Source: Martinezella lusitana
Lineage (GTDB): Bacteria > Pseudomonadota > Alphaproteobacteria > Rhizobiales > Rhizobiaceae
Direction: 5' to 3'
NCBI RefSeq assembly: GCF_016901135.1
Contig: NZ_JAFEVL010000048.1
Coordinates: 744,001-808,000 of the forward strand
DNA: 64,000 nt
In this document: positions 8,768-17,184 of the stretch, piece by piece
Position numbering within the stretch: position 1 is the first letter of the stretch
Layout of the letters: each line of letters starts with the position of its first letter
Made by a program: the position numbers and the translations under genes
The notes under the pieces: generated by a model
Databases searched by the model: none
Told to the model about the DNA's origin: nothing
What the model saw: only the letters and a program-made list of their open reading frames with translations

Positions 8768-9871
8768 GTGATTTCGAATATTCATCGTCTTCTAACAATC
8801 TCCACCGCGATGCTCGTCGCGTCGACGGCTATCGCAGCCGCAGAACCGAGCGCCGATCTCATCGCTGCCGCCAAGAAGGAAGGCACGCTGACCACCATCG
8901 CCCTGCCCCACAACTGGTGCGGTTATGGCGACCTGATCGCTGCTTTCAAGGCAAAGTACGGCATCGAAGTCAACGAACTGAATCCGGATGCCGGTTCGGG
9001 CGATGAAGTCGAAGCAATCCGCGCCAACAAGGGCAACACCGGCCCGCAGGCTCCCGACGTGATCGACGTCGGTCTCTCCTTCGGCCCGACCGCCAAGAAG
9101 GAAGGCCTGCTGCAGTCCTACAAGGTTTCCACCTGGGATTCCATTCCGGACAGCGCCAAGGATGCCGAAGGCTTCTGGTACGGCGACTACTACGGCGTTC
9201 TCTCCTTCGTCACCAACAAGGACGTCGTGAAGAACCCGCCGAAGGATTGGGCCGACCTGCAGAAGTCGGAATATGCGAACACCGTTTCGCTCGCCGGCGA
9301 CCCGCGCACCTCGAACCAGGCTGTCCAGGCCGTTTACGCAGCTGGCCTCGCCGCCGGCGAGAAGGATGCCACCAAGGCTGGTCAAGCCGGCCTGGATTAC
9401 TTCGCCAAGCTCAACAAGGCTGGCAACTTCGTTCCGGTCATCGGCAAGTCCGCATCGCTGGCTCAGGGCGCAACCCCGATCGTCGTTGCATGGGACTATA
9501 ACGGTCTTGCATGGCGCGACAGCCTGAACGGCAACCCGCCGGTCGACGTCACCGTTCCGGCTACGGGCGTCATCGCAGGCGTATACGTCCAGGCGATCTC
9601 GGCTTTCGCTCCGCATCCGAATGCTGCCAAGCTCTGGATGGAGTTCCTCTATTCCGACGAAGGCCAGATTGGCTGGCTGAAGGGCTATTGCCACCCGATC
9701 CGCTTCAATGATCTGGCGAAGAACAAGAAGGTTCCGCAGGAACTTCTCGACAAGCTGCCGCCGGCTGCCGCCTACGAAAAGGCTGTCTTCCCGACGCTCG
9801 AAGAGCAGGATGCCGGCAAGGCCGCCATCACCACCAAGTGGGATTCTGTCGTCGGTTCGAACGTACAGTAA
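8768..9871 (+). CDS. ABC transporter periplasmic substrate-binding protein
   Basis: Exported binding protein of 367 aa. The first ~26 residues form a signal peptide (hydrophobic core LTISTAMLVASTAIA, cleavage likely after AIAAA). The mature part begins AAKKEGTLTTIALP and has the type II periplasmic-binding fold pattern of the polyamine/iron/2-aminoethylphosphonate group. The start is GTG 8768 behind a near-perfect AAAGGAGG; the ATG at 8763 meets a stop after one codon. It is the first gene of an SBP-permease-permease-ATPase set, and a hairpin after it probably lowers expression of the membrane genes. The ligand is unknown; a small polar N- or P-containing compound or metal chelate is plausible. 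Confidence 0.88.
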   Translation: MISNIHRLLTISTAMLVASTAIAAAEPSADLIAAAKKEGTLTTIALPHNWCGYGDLIAAFKAKYGIEVNELNPDAGSGDEVEAIRANKGNTGPQAPDVIDVGLSFGPTAKKEGLLQSYKVSTWDSIPDSAKDAEGFWYGDYYGVLSFVTNKDVVKNPPKDWADLQKSEYANTVSLAGDPRTSNQAVQAVYAAGLAAGEKDATKAGQAGLDYFAKLNKAGNFVPVIGKSASLAQGATPIVVAWDYNGLAWRDSLNGNPPVDVTVPATGVIAGVYVQAISAFAPHPNAAKLWMEFLYSDEGQIGWLKGYCHPIRFNDLAKNKKVPQELLDKLPPAAAYEKAVFPTLEEQDAGKAAITTKWDSVVGSNVQ

Positions 9872-9884
9872 TCAGACAAGACAT

Positions 9885-9910
9885 GACCTCCCCGCCTGGG
9901 CGGGGAGGTC
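9885..9910 (+). terminator. Strong intra-operon hairpin after the binding-protein gene
   Basis: Inverted repeat GACCTCCCCGCC/GGCGGGGAGGTC, effectively a 10-bp stem, 13 nt after the stop codon. No T-run follows, so it likely acts as 3'-end protection and partial attenuation, giving more binding protein than permease. Confidence 0.55.
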
Positions 9911-9943
9911 TTCCGTATTCAAACGCTACGGATTGGCCCCCTC

Positions 9944-10837
9944 ATGAGCACAGTGACAACATCAACGATCAGTTCCGCTCCCCTGATCAGCAAGCGCGCA
10001 GTCATCGATTGGCTGGGCATTGCGCCCTTCCTGATCTTCGCGCTGCTGTTTCTGATTTTCCCGACGATCTATCTGGTCGCCGGCGCCTTTCTGACACCCG
10101 ATGGAAGCCTCACTCTCCAGAACATCGTCGGCCTGTTCACGCCGTCCATCATGAACTCCTACTGGATCAGCATCAAAGTGTCGGTTGTTTCCGCGCTCGG
10201 CGGCGCGCTGATCGGTTTCTATCTCGCCTGGGCGTTGGTCATGGGTGGCCTTCCGACCTGGGTCCGCCACGCATTTCTCACCTTTTCGGGCGTGGCTTCC
10301 AATTTCGCCGGTGTACCGCTGGCCTTTGCATTCATCGCCACGATCGGTCGTCTCGGCTTCATCACAGTGTTGATGGTGGAGTGGCTCGGCTTCAATTTGT
10401 ACTCGACCGGCTTCAATCTCTACAGCTTCATTGGCCTCACCATCACATACATGTATTTCCAGATCCCGCTGATGGTGCTGATCATCACGCCAGCCCTTGA
10501 TGGCATGAAGAAGGAATGGCGCGAAGCTGCCTCCATTCTCGGTGCCACCAACGGACAATATTGGCTGATGGTGGCGCTGCCCATCCTCTGGCCAAGTCTG
10601 CTCGGCACGACGCTGCTGTTGTTTGCCAACGCGTTCGGCGCCATCGCGACCGCAATTGCATTGACCGGCAGCTCGCTCAATATCGTGCCGATCCAGCTTT
10701 ATGCGCAAATCCGCGGCGATGTGTTACACAATGCCAATCTCGGATATGCGATGGCACTCGGCATGATCGTCATCACCGGCATCTCGAACGTCATCTATAT
10801 TTTTATGCGCATGCGCGCTGAACGGTGGCAAAAATGA
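9944..10837 (+). CDS. ABC transporter permease (first subunit)
   Basis: Integral membrane subunit of 297 aa with about six helices, the first near residues 22-46. The EAA loop that contacts the ATPase is visible at roughly residue 190 (EWREAASILGATNGQYWLMV). It resembles PotB/ModB-type permeases of polyamine/opine/phosphonate importers. Its TGA overlaps the ATG of the next permease gene in ATGA, so the two subunits are translationally coupled and probably form a heterodimer. Confidence 0.87.
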   Translation: MSTVTTSTISSAPLISKRAVIDWLGIAPFLIFALLFLIFPTIYLVAGAFLTPDGSLTLQNIVGLFTPSIMNSYWISIKVSVVSALGGALIGFYLAWALVMGGLPTWVRHAFLTFSGVASNFAGVPLAFAFIATIGRLGFITVLMVEWLGFNLYSTGFNLYSFIGLTITYMYFQIPLMVLIITPALDGMKKEWREAASILGATNGQYWLMVALPILWPSLLGTTLLLFANAFGAIATAIALTGSSLNIVPIQLYAQIRGDVLHNANLGYAMALGMIVITGISNVIYIFMRMRAERWQK

Positions 10838-11622
10838 AGCTGCAAAAGTTCTTTGCCTGGATCGCGGTCGCCATCGGCGCCTTCTATTTCATCGTACCGC
10901 TTATCGGCACGCTGGAGTTCTCGTTGCGCATGCGTCGCAACGCCTACAGTTTTGATGCCTACACTTCAGTCTTTTCCGATCCGCACTTCCTTTATGCCTT
11001 CGGCTATTCCATGCTGATGGCTGTGCTGACCATCATTTTCGGCATGCTGCTTGTGGTGCCGACGGCCTATTGGGTTCGCCTGCGCCTGCCGCAAATACGT
11101 CCACTCGTGGAATTCGTCACCTTGATGCCGCTGGTCATCCCGGCGATCGTCATCGTCTTCGGCTATCTGCGCCTCTATAACTCGTCGTCGATCCTGCCGA
11201 TGACGGGCTATAATCAAACAACGAATATCCTACTCGTCTGTTCGTACATTGTGCTGTCCCTGCCCTACATGTACCGTTCGGTCGATACGGCAATGCGCAC
11301 GATCGACATCGGCACTCTGACCGAAGCCGCCGAAAGCCTGGGCGCGAGCTGGACGACCATCATGTTCAAGTGCATCTTCCCGAATGTCATGAGCGGCGTG
11401 CTTTCCGGCGCTTTCATCACGCTTGCGATTGTCATGGGTGAATTCACCATGGCATCGCTGCTCAATCGTCCGGCATTCGGCCCCTACATGCAGCTCGTCG
11501 GCGCCAATCAGGCCTATCAGTCGTCGGCGCTGGCGATCATTGCACTCGCCGTGACCTGGCTCAGCATGGGCTTTCTCCAGCTGGTCTCCCGTTTCTCAAA
11601 ATCCGCTCCGATTAAGGCGTAA
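10834..11622 (+). CDS. ABC transporter permease (second subunit)
   Basis: Integral membrane subunit of 262 aa, PotC-like, with about six helices and an EAA loop (LTEAAESLGASWTTIMFKC). ATG 10834 is preferred because it overlaps the stop of the preceding gene by 4 nt; a GTG at 10825 in the same frame is the alternative and would add three residues. It is followed after 11 nt by the ATPase gene. Confidence 0.86.
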   Translation: MKLQKFFAWIAVAIGAFYFIVPLIGTLEFSLRMRRNAYSFDAYTSVFSDPHFLYAFGYSMLMAVLTIIFGMLLVVPTAYWVRLRLPQIRPLVEFVTLMPLVIPAIVIVFGYLRLYNSSSILPMTGYNQTTNILLVCSYIVLSLPYMYRSVDTAMRTIDIGTLTEAAESLGASWTTIMFKCIFPNVMSGVLSGAFITLAIVMGEFTMASLLNRPAFGPYMQLVGANQAYQSSALAIIALAVTWLSMGFLQLVSRFSKSAPIKA

Positions 11623-11633
11623 GGCTCTCCACC

Positions 11634-12695
11634 ATGGCTTTTCTCGAACTCACTCATCTCAAAAAATCCTTCGGCGAAATTCACGTCGTTCACGACTTCA
11701 CCATGCACATCGAGAAGGGAGAATTCATCTCCTTCCTTGGACCGTCGGGCTGTGGCAAGACGACAGTCCTGCGCATGATCGCCGGTTTTGAAAGCCCGAC
11801 CGCCGGCTCCTTGACGATCAACGGCAAGGACCAGCGCCCGCTGAAGCCAAACCAGCGCAATATCGGCATGGTGTTCCAGGCCTATGCGCTTTTCCCGAAC
11901 ATGACCGTGTATGACAACGTCGCCTTCGGCCTCAAAGTCGCCGGCATGGCCAAGCCTGAGATCGACAGCCGCGTCAAGGAAATGCTCGGCCTGATCAAGC
12001 TCGATCACCTTGCCGACCGCTACCCCTACCAGATGTCCGGCGGCCAGCAGCAACGCGTGGCGCTCGCCCGCGCTATCGCCGTCAAGCCGCAGGTCCTGCT
12101 GCTCGACGAACCGCTCTCAGCGCTCGACGCCAAGATTCGCGTATCGCTGCGCGAGGAAATCCGCGCCATCCAGCGGCAGCTCGGCATCACCACCGTCTTC
12201 GTAACGCATGATCAGGAAGAGGCCCTGTCGATCTCCGACCGCATCGTCGTCATGAATGCCGGCCGTGCCGACCAGATCGGCACGCCCTTCGAAATCTACA
12301 ACACACCGGCCACCCGCTTCGTAGCCTCCTTCGTCGGCACGCTGAACCTGATCGAAGGCAAAGTCGTCGATCCGGACAGCAACCGCATCACGATCGGCGA
12401 TCAGGGCGTGACGCTGAAGCAGTCGGTCACCGCTTACAAGCCGGGCGACACCGTATCGCTGGCGCTGCGTCCGGAAGCAGGCTCGTTGGCCGAGTCGGCC
12501 AAGGGCGACACCGCGCTGACCGGTGAGGTCTCCTCGGCGCACTTCCTCGGTTCGGTCATCCGCACGCGCATGAATGTCGGCGGCAACACGATTTCCTTCG
12601 ATATGTTCAACAGCCCCGGCATGCTGCCCCCGAGCGTCGGCGAGAAAGTCACGTTGCGTTTCGCCTCTTCCGACTTGCTAGTCATTCAAGACTGA
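11634..12695 (+). CDS. ABC transporter ATP-binding protein
   Basis: Cytoplasmic ATPase subunit of 353 aa. Walker A GPSGCGKTT is near residue 42, the signature MSGGQQQRVALARA near 134 and Walker B VLLLDEPLSALD near 155, with the switch His in FVTHDQEEAL. After residue ~240 comes a C-terminal TOBE-type domain, as in PotA/FbpC-like ATPases. It completes the importer encoded from 8768, and a good terminator follows. Confidence 0.9.
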   Translation: MAFLELTHLKKSFGEIHVVHDFTMHIEKGEFISFLGPSGCGKTTVLRMIAGFESPTAGSLTINGKDQRPLKPNQRNIGMVFQAYALFPNMTVYDNVAFGLKVAGMAKPEIDSRVKEMLGLIKLDHLADRYPYQMSGGQQQRVALARAIAVKPQVLLLDEPLSALDAKIRVSLREEIRAIQRQLGITTVFVTHDQEEALSISDRIVVMNAGRADQIGTPFEIYNTPATRFVASFVGTLNLIEGKVVDPDSNRITIGDQGVTLKQSVTAYKPGDTVSLALRPEAGSLAESAKGDTALTGEVSSAHFLGSVIRTRMNVGGNTISFDMFNSPGMLPPSVGEKVTLRFASSDLLVIQD

Positions 12696-12738
12696 AAACA
12701 TCCCTACGTAGCGGGGAAGTTTTGGAAAACTATTCGCC

Positions 12739-12768
12739 AACGCCGGGCCAAAAGCCCGGCGTTTTTCT
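12739..12768 (+). terminator. Rho-independent terminator of the ABC operon
   Basis: Stem AACGCCGGGC (12739-12748) pairs with GCCCGGCGTT (12754-12763) across a 5-nt loop and is followed by TTTCTTT. It separates the ABC operon from the FMN riboswitch leader. Confidence 0.85.
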
Positions 12769-12802
12769 TTGATTTCCTTGCTGGAATACATTTATAGTCC
12801 AC

Positions 12803-12950
12803 GCGTTCTCAGGGCGGGGTGCAATTCCCCACCGGCGGTATGGGAGTTTCCCCGAGCCCGCGAGCGCCTTCCGGTTCCCCGGAAGGGTCAGCAGATCCGG
12901 TGCGATGCCGGAGCCGACGGTATAGTCCGGATGGAAGAGAGCAAGCAGGT
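12803..12950 (+). promoter_or_regulatory. FMN riboswitch (RFN element)
   Basis: The conserved RFN blocks are read in order: TTCTCAGGGCGGGGTG at 12806, CCCCACCGGCGGTA ending at 12840, AGCCCGCGAGCG at 12855-12866, GTCAGCAGATCCGGTG from 12888, GCCGGAGCCGACGGTATAGTCC and GGATGGAAGAGAG ending at 12941. This is the FMN-binding aptamer that shuts off riboflavin genes when FMN is plentiful. Downstream, an inverted repeat CTCCTC/GAGGAG (12957-12962 with 12968-12973) may be part of the expression platform; since no T-run follows, control of translation seems more likely than termination. Confidence 0.95.
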
Positions 12951-13035
12951 CGCCCCCTCCTCGACGAGAGGAGTGTTGCGTGCATGCGTGTTCGCCCAAG
13001 GGATATTTGATACCAACCCTTGAAAGGCACAATTC

Positions 13036-13512
13036 ATGACCATTTCTATCTCCTCCCAGCCGAGCCGCATCGCGATCATTCGGGCTCGCTGGCACGCCGA
13101 TATCGTCGATCGCTCGGTTGATTCCTTCATTGCCGAATGGCAGACGACAGAAGGAGCATCGCCCATCGACATCTTCGACGTGCCGGGCGCGCTCGAAATT
13201 CCGCTTCATGCGCAGACGCTCGCCCGTAACGGCCGCTATTCCGCGATCATCGCCACTGCTTTCGTTGTCGACGGCGGCATTTATCGCCATGAATTCGTTG
13301 CCAATACCGTTCTCGATGCAATGATGCGTGTGCAGCTCGACACTGGCGTGCCGGTCCTCTCTGCAGTTCTGACGCCGCATCACTTCCAGGAATCGGAAGC
13401 CCATATCCAGTTCTTCAAGGAGCATTTCATCATTAAGGGCCGCGAAGTGGCGAGCGCCTGCCGACATATACTGACCGAGCGCGCCAAGCTGCTGCCGTCG
13501 GTAACGGTCTAA
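13036..13512 (+). CDS. ribH2: 6,7-dimethyl-8-ribityllumazine synthase (type 2)
   Basis: Condenses 5-amino-6-ribitylaminouracil with 3,4-dihydroxy-2-butanone 4-phosphate to lumazine, the step before riboflavin. The 158-aa protein shows RIAIIRARWHADIVDRS, the substrate loop FDVPGALEIPLHA and the GGIYRHEFV region. The last differs from the classical RibH GxTxHFD pattern and matches the RibH2 form found in Brucella and rhizobia. It is controlled by the FMN riboswitch just upstream and is not clustered with other rib genes, so it looks like a stand-alone FMN-regulated copy; rhizobia usually carry a second, unregulated ribH1. Confidence 0.93.
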   Translation: MTISISSQPSRIAIIRARWHADIVDRSVDSFIAEWQTTEGASPIDIFDVPGALEIPLHAQTLARNGRYSAIIATAFVVDGGIYRHEFVANTVLDAMMRVQLDTGVPVLSAVLTPHHFQESEAHIQFFKEHFIIKGREVASACRHILTERAKLLPSVTV

Positions 13513-13571
13513 GCGGGAGCATCGTGGGGGCGCGGCGCAAGCCCGCCTCCATTTCTCAAGGGAGAGAATCA

Positions 13572-13922
13572 GTGACCGTTCTACGCATAATCCCCAATTT
13601 GCCCGCCGCCGATCCCGCCAGCGCTCGCCTGTTCTACGGTGAGCTGCTCGGCCTCGACATCGTCATGGATCACGGCTGGATCCTCACCTTCGCTTCCGAA
13701 GCCGCAACGGTTCCGCAGATCAGCGTTGCCAGCGAAGGCGGTTCGGGAACGATTGTCCCCGATCTCTCAATCGAAGTTGATGATGTCGACGAGCTCTACC
13801 TGCGCGCCACATCAATGGGCTTCGGCATCCTGTACGACCTGACGGATGAGCCCTGGGGCGTTCGTCGTTTCTACGTCCGCGACCCGTTCGGCAAGGTCGT
13901 CAACATCCTCTCGCATCGCTAG
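13572..13922 (+). CDS. VOC (glyoxalase/bleomycin-resistance fold) family protein
   Basis: Small cytosolic protein of 116 aa with the paired beta-alpha-beta-beta-beta modules of the vicinal oxygen chelate superfamily: LPAADPASARLFYGELLGLD at the start and the closing GVRRFYVRDPFGKVVNIL. GTG 13572 is chosen for the AGGGAGA just upstream; the frame stays open to 13524. It converges on the GntR gene with only 5 nt between stops. The function (dioxygenase, lyase or binding protein) is not determinable. Confidence 0.72.
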   Translation: MTVLRIIPNLPAADPASARLFYGELLGLDIVMDHGWILTFASEAATVPQISVASEGGSGTIVPDLSIEVDDVDELYLRATSMGFGILYDLTDEPWGVRRFYVRDPFGKVVNILSHR

Positions 13923-13927
13923 GCCTG

Positions 13928-14656
13928 CTACCGCAATTCGACATTGAAGGTGATGCGCTCCGCCGGCCAAATCGATTCCGCGTAGGCTATGGGCACGCCA
14001 TCGGTATCGACATCCACCTTGCGGGTAACGAGCAGCGGCGCCGATTTGGGCTGTCGCAACAGCCGCGCTTCCTCGGCCGTCGGCATGCGCGCCTCGATCT
14101 CGGTCGACAACCGTTCATAGTCGGAGATGCCATAGCTAGCGAGCGCCGCCGTGATCGTCGGATATTGCAGGCGGACCTTGTCGAAATCCGGAAAGCGCTC
14201 CGCTGGATAATACGTGTCACCCAGTTCGACGGGAACGCCATCGGCCGTCATGACGCCACATCGATGGATGACAGGCGCACCCACCGCAAGCTTCAATTGC
14301 GCGGCAACACGTTCCGTCGCCGGCAGGACTTCATGAACCAGCAGTTCGCCACCGGGCTCGAAGCCCTGCTCGATCAGGTTCTTGGAAAAGCGGGTTCGTT
14401 TCGAGAGCGTGTAGTCGAGCGCACCCCTGTGCACGAAAGTTCCCCGGCCCTGTTCGGCGCGCACCAGCCCGCGCTGCTCCAGATGCCCAAGAGCTTGGCG
14501 AACGGTGAAACGGCTGACGCCGAAACGCTCCATCAATTCAGGCTCGGTCGGCAATCTCGCCCCGGGGGCAAAGATCCCGGCAGCAATATCAGCCGCCAGG
14601 ATCTCGCCGATCTGATGCCAGAGGGCGCTGCCGCCCTTGCGATCGATCGTCTCCAT
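13928..14656 (-). CDS. GntR family (HutC/UTRA) transcriptional regulator, PhnF-like
   Basis: Protein of 242 aa with a GntR winged helix (residues ~8-75: LPTEPELMERFGVSRFTVRQALGHL) and a C-terminal UTRA ligand domain (residues ~95-235). Overall it looks like PhnF-type regulators of phosphonate use, but no phn genes are here. Its start lies 4 nt after the stop of the methyltransferase gene, so the two are probably co-transcribed, and it may sense something related to that enzyme. The family assignment is sound; the PhnF resemblance is a weaker call. Confidence 0.8.
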   Translation of the reverse strand: METIDRKGGSALWHQIGEILAADIAAGIFAPGARLPTEPELMERFGVSRFTVRQALGHLEQRGLVRAEQGRGTFVHRGALDYTLSKRTRFSKNLIEQGFEPGGELLVHEVLPATERVAAQLKLAVGAPVIHRCGVMTADGVPVELGDTYYPAERFPDFDKVRLQYPTITAALASYGISDYERLSTEIEARMPTAEEARLLRQPKSAPLLVTRKVDVDTDGVPIAYAESIWPAERITFNVELR

Positions 14657-14660
14657 ATCA

Positions 14661-15344
14661 TCAGCGCTTTTGGAGCCGGAACAGCAGCTTGTATTCGGCC
14701 GGATAGCTCAGCGCATCGAGAATGCTCGGATAATATTTCCGATCCTTCGTCGCCCGCACGAAGCCGTCATAACCGAAGCGCCTGACGGAAACATCAAAGC
14801 CGGCCGCCACGAAGGCGTCGATATAATCCTGCGGCGAGCGATCCTGCACCGGTGCATTGCTGTTGCCGCCGATCAGCTCGCGCCATTTTGGCCAGAGCGG
14901 CATTTCATTGTGGCATCCGGTAACGGCGTAGTAGACGCCGCCATTGCGCATGACCTGGAACATCTGTTCGGCATGCTGTCGCAGCTCCGGCAGCAGGTAG
15001 ACGACCTCATAGCTGAAGGCCACATCGAAACTATCGGCAAAAGGCGACAGATCGGTCGTCACATGAAACTGCAGCGGCATGTTGCCCACCGCAGCAACAG
15101 CTGCTGCCACCGACTCCGAAGCAATATCGATACCGACACCGCTGCGGAAAGGCCGCAGGGCATAAAGCAGCCGCAGGAAGCCGCCGCGATTGCAGCCGAA
15201 ATCCAAGACGGTTTTCGACGAGAAATCTCGCTCCGGGACCGTTTCGATGAAATGCCGCCAGTAAGGACTATGCGATTCCGCCATCGCGGTATCGCCCTGC
15301 GGCTCTGTATGCCACGTTGCATAAATGGACGCTGCGTTTGTCAT
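14661..15344 (-). CDS. Class I SAM-dependent methyltransferase
   Basis: Protein of 227 aa with the SAM-binding motif I VLDFGCNRGGFLRLL (residues ~47-61) followed by the acidic-end strand GVGID, then FDVAFSYEVVYLLPEL at motif IV. The substrate is unknown. ATG 15344 is chosen because it starts a typical N-terminus; upstream in-frame codons reach 15404 but have no ribosome site. It precedes the GntR regulator in an apparent two-gene transcript. Confidence 0.75.
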   Translation of the reverse strand: MTNAASIYATWHTEPQGDTAMAESHSPYWRHFIETVPERDFSSKTVLDFGCNRGGFLRLLYALRPFRSGVGIDIASESVAAAVAAVGNMPLQFHVTTDLSPFADSFDVAFSYEVVYLLPELRQHAEQMFQVMRNGGVYYAVTGCHNEMPLWPKWRELIGGNSNAPVQDRSPQDYIDAFVAAGFDVSVRRFGYDGFVRATKDRKYYPSILDALSYPAEYKLLFRLQKR

Positions 15345-15455
15345 GGTGCGCTCGCTGTTGGAGTGGACTGAGCCCGTGATAGCGTAGCTTCGTGACAACC
15401 GCATGAATTCGTCCGGACGACCGGACTATTAGATTCAAACCCGTACCATTCGAGA

Positions 15456-15854
15456 TCACGATCGCGCGCAGTCCACCATCCACTGAACGCCGAACCGATC
15501 CGTGAGCTTGCCGTAATAGCTGCCCCATGGCTGGACGGCGAGCGGCGTCGTCACCGTGCCACCTTTAGCCAGCAGAGAAAAAATCCTGTCGGTGCTGTCG
15601 CGATCATCCATGACAAGCATATGGGCGGAGCCGCGCATCGGCTCGGCATCGTGATTGTCGGATGCAAAGAACAGCACGCCCGGCCCTTCGAAACGCGCGT
15701 GCATCACCCTGCCCCGCACCGCATCTACAGCAAGTGGCATCCCATCGGCACCGTGGCGGATCAACAGCGTAACGCGGCCAAGCCCGCAGGCGGTATAGAA
15801 GGCGAGCGCCTCCTCACAATGGATCGTGAAGAACAGATAATTGGCGAGTTGCAT
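15456..15854 (-). CDS. PhnB-like VOC family protein
   Basis: Protein of 132 aa of the PhnB/glyoxalase-fold type: begins LANYLFFTIHCEEALAFYTACG and ends with TPLAVQPWGSYYGKLTDRFGVQWMVD, the typical PhnB C-terminal pattern (x-W-G-x-x-Y-x-x-x-D-x-F-G-x-x-W). AGGAGG precedes ATG 15854. Despite the PhnB name these proteins have no proven phosphonate role. Orientation matches the methyltransferase/GntR pair, about 110 nt upstream. Confidence 0.78.
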   Translation of the reverse strand: MQLANYLFFTIHCEEALAFYTACGLGRVTLLIRHGADGMPLAVDAVRGRVMHARFEGPGVLFFASDNHDAEPMRGSAHMLVMDDRDSTDRIFSLLAKGGTVTTPLAVQPWGSYYGKLTDRFGVQWMVDCARS

Positions 15855-15956
15855 GTCCTGCCTCCTCTTGCTGTCGGACCACGATGGCTCAGCACGCACC
15901 GGTCCGACATCCCTATGAATTCTGTCGCTTCAGGCGGCGTTGAGCCGAGGGATCAC

Positions 15957-16382
15957 CTAGGACACTGCGGCATTTTGAATGGCGCCGACCAGATTGGCAT
16001 TGCTGTAGCTATGCCCTGCAATGCCCCAGGCTCCGTCCGGCGCGTAGACTATGTTCGACCAGATGTGCTCACGCTTGATCCGCCCTTCGGCCGCCTCCTC
16101 GACGATATCGGTCGCCCTCTCGATGAAGGCTCGCTTGGCTTCCAGCGTCGCAAGCGCGATCTCGGGCAGCTTGAGCTCGATGAAGGCCGCCGCGACGGGC
16201 TTTCCAGCCGCCAGTACATGTTCGGCCGGAAGCACATTGATCGTTCCGATGACATTGGCCGTCATGAAGACATTTCCGGTCAAGTCGGCAACATCGAGGA
16301 CCGCGTCGGTCAAGCCGGCAAAAGCCTGCGCTTGCGCTTCAGGCGAAAGCAACCCTTCGGGGACTGTAAGCGTAATAGGCAT
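15957..16382 (-). CDS. Tautomerase family protein
   Basis: Protein of 141 aa beginning Met-Pro-Ile-Thr, placing the catalytic Pro at position 2 that becomes the N-terminal base after Met removal, as in 4-oxalocrotonate tautomerases and MIF. AAGGAGA precedes ATG 16382, which decides this start over an upstream frame to 16442. Length suits the longer tautomerase group with two beta-alpha-beta units. It is divergent from the TetR gene with 120 nt between, and repeats there suggest TetR control. Confidence 0.75.
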   Translation of the reverse strand: MPITLTVPEGLLSPEAQAQAFAGLTDAVLDVADLTGNVFMTANVIGTINVLPAEHVLAAGKPVAAAFIELKLPEIALATLEAKRAFIERATDIVEEAAEGRIKREHIWSNIVYAPDGAWGIAGHSYSNANLVGAIQNAAVS

Positions 16383-16426
16383 GTGACATCTCCTTGTTGG
16401 ACCTGCGGCGGCAATTGATATATACC

Positions 16427-16489
16427 GATCACTCTTTATCAATACATGCCGATCGCTCTCTATGCAATCAATAAAGAGAGATCACTCTC
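16427..16489. promoter_or_regulatory. Repeated operator-like motifs between tautomerase and TetR genes
   Basis: The block GATCACTCTTTAT (16427-16439) recurs as GATCGCTCTCTAT (16451-16463), 24 nt apart, and in inverted form as ATAAAGAGAGATC (16471-16483). The last overlaps GAGAG-ATCA-CTCTC (16476-16489). This fits binding sites of a dimeric TetR regulator acting on both divergent genes. Confidence 0.55.
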
Positions 16490-16502
16490 AATGGAGGTAG
16501 CA

Positions 16503-17105
16503 ATGCGCTATAGCGCCGAACACAAGCAGGAGACCCGAACGCGGGTCATCGCGGCCGCCGGGCAAGTATTTCGAAAGGAGGGTTATGGCGGGGCGGGCAT
16601 CGATGCCCTGACGAAAGCGGCCGGCGTCACCAACGGCGCCTTCTACGGGCACTTCAGGTCCAAGGGCGAAGCGTTTCGTACAGCTGTCGTGGAGGGATTG
16701 GAGGAGCTGCGTCAAGGGATCGCGGCACTCAAGGAAAGCCAGCCGAAAGACTGGGTGAAGGCCTTCGCCAGCTACTATCTCGGCTACAAGCGCACCTGCG
16801 ATCTCGGCGATAGCTGCACCCTGCCAAGCCTCTCGCCCGATGTCATGCGTGCGGACGACGAAACGCGCAAAGCCTATACTGCGGAGCTGAGAAAGCTCAT
16901 CGCGGATGTCGCGACCGGCCTGCCGGAGAGCAAGGAAATGAGCTTAACCAAAACAACGCAGGAGGATCAGGCGATCCTTCTGCTCGCTATGCTCAGCGGC
17001 GGCGTCACGCTTGCGCGCGCCGTTTCCGATCCCGCGCTTTCCGAGCGTATCGCCGAAATCATCGAGCAGGCCGCGCTGACCGTAGGCAGCCCCTCGAACC
17101 CCTGA
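16503..17105 (+). CDS. TetR/AcrR family transcriptional regulator
   Basis: Repressor-type protein of 200 aa: HTH at residues ~10-55 (ARTRVIAAAGQ-like helix 1 and TKAAGVTNGAFYGHFRSKGEAF recognition region, here ALTKAAGVTNGAFYGHF), then an all-helical ligand domain. ATG 16503 has GGAGGT 6 nt upstream; the frame extends to 16446 without support. It probably represses itself and the divergent tautomerase gene. TetR members with this C-terminal pattern often respond to electrophiles or aromatic compounds, which would suit a tautomerase, but this is inference. Confidence 0.85.
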   Translation: MRYSAEHKQETRTRVIAAAGQVFRKEGYGGAGIDALTKAAGVTNGAFYGHFRSKGEAFRTAVVEGLEELRQGIAALKESQPKDWVKAFASYYLGYKRTCDLGDSCTLPSLSPDVMRADDETRKAYTAELRKLIADVATGLPESKEMSLTKTTQEDQAILLLAMLSGGVTLARAVSDPALSERIAEIIEQAALTVGSPSNP

Positions 17106-17184
17106 GGCGAATGATCTTCCACCACACTCACTGGGCAAGAGACGTCCGAGACGAAGCGTCCTGCTTCGCCTCGATTGCAGCAGA

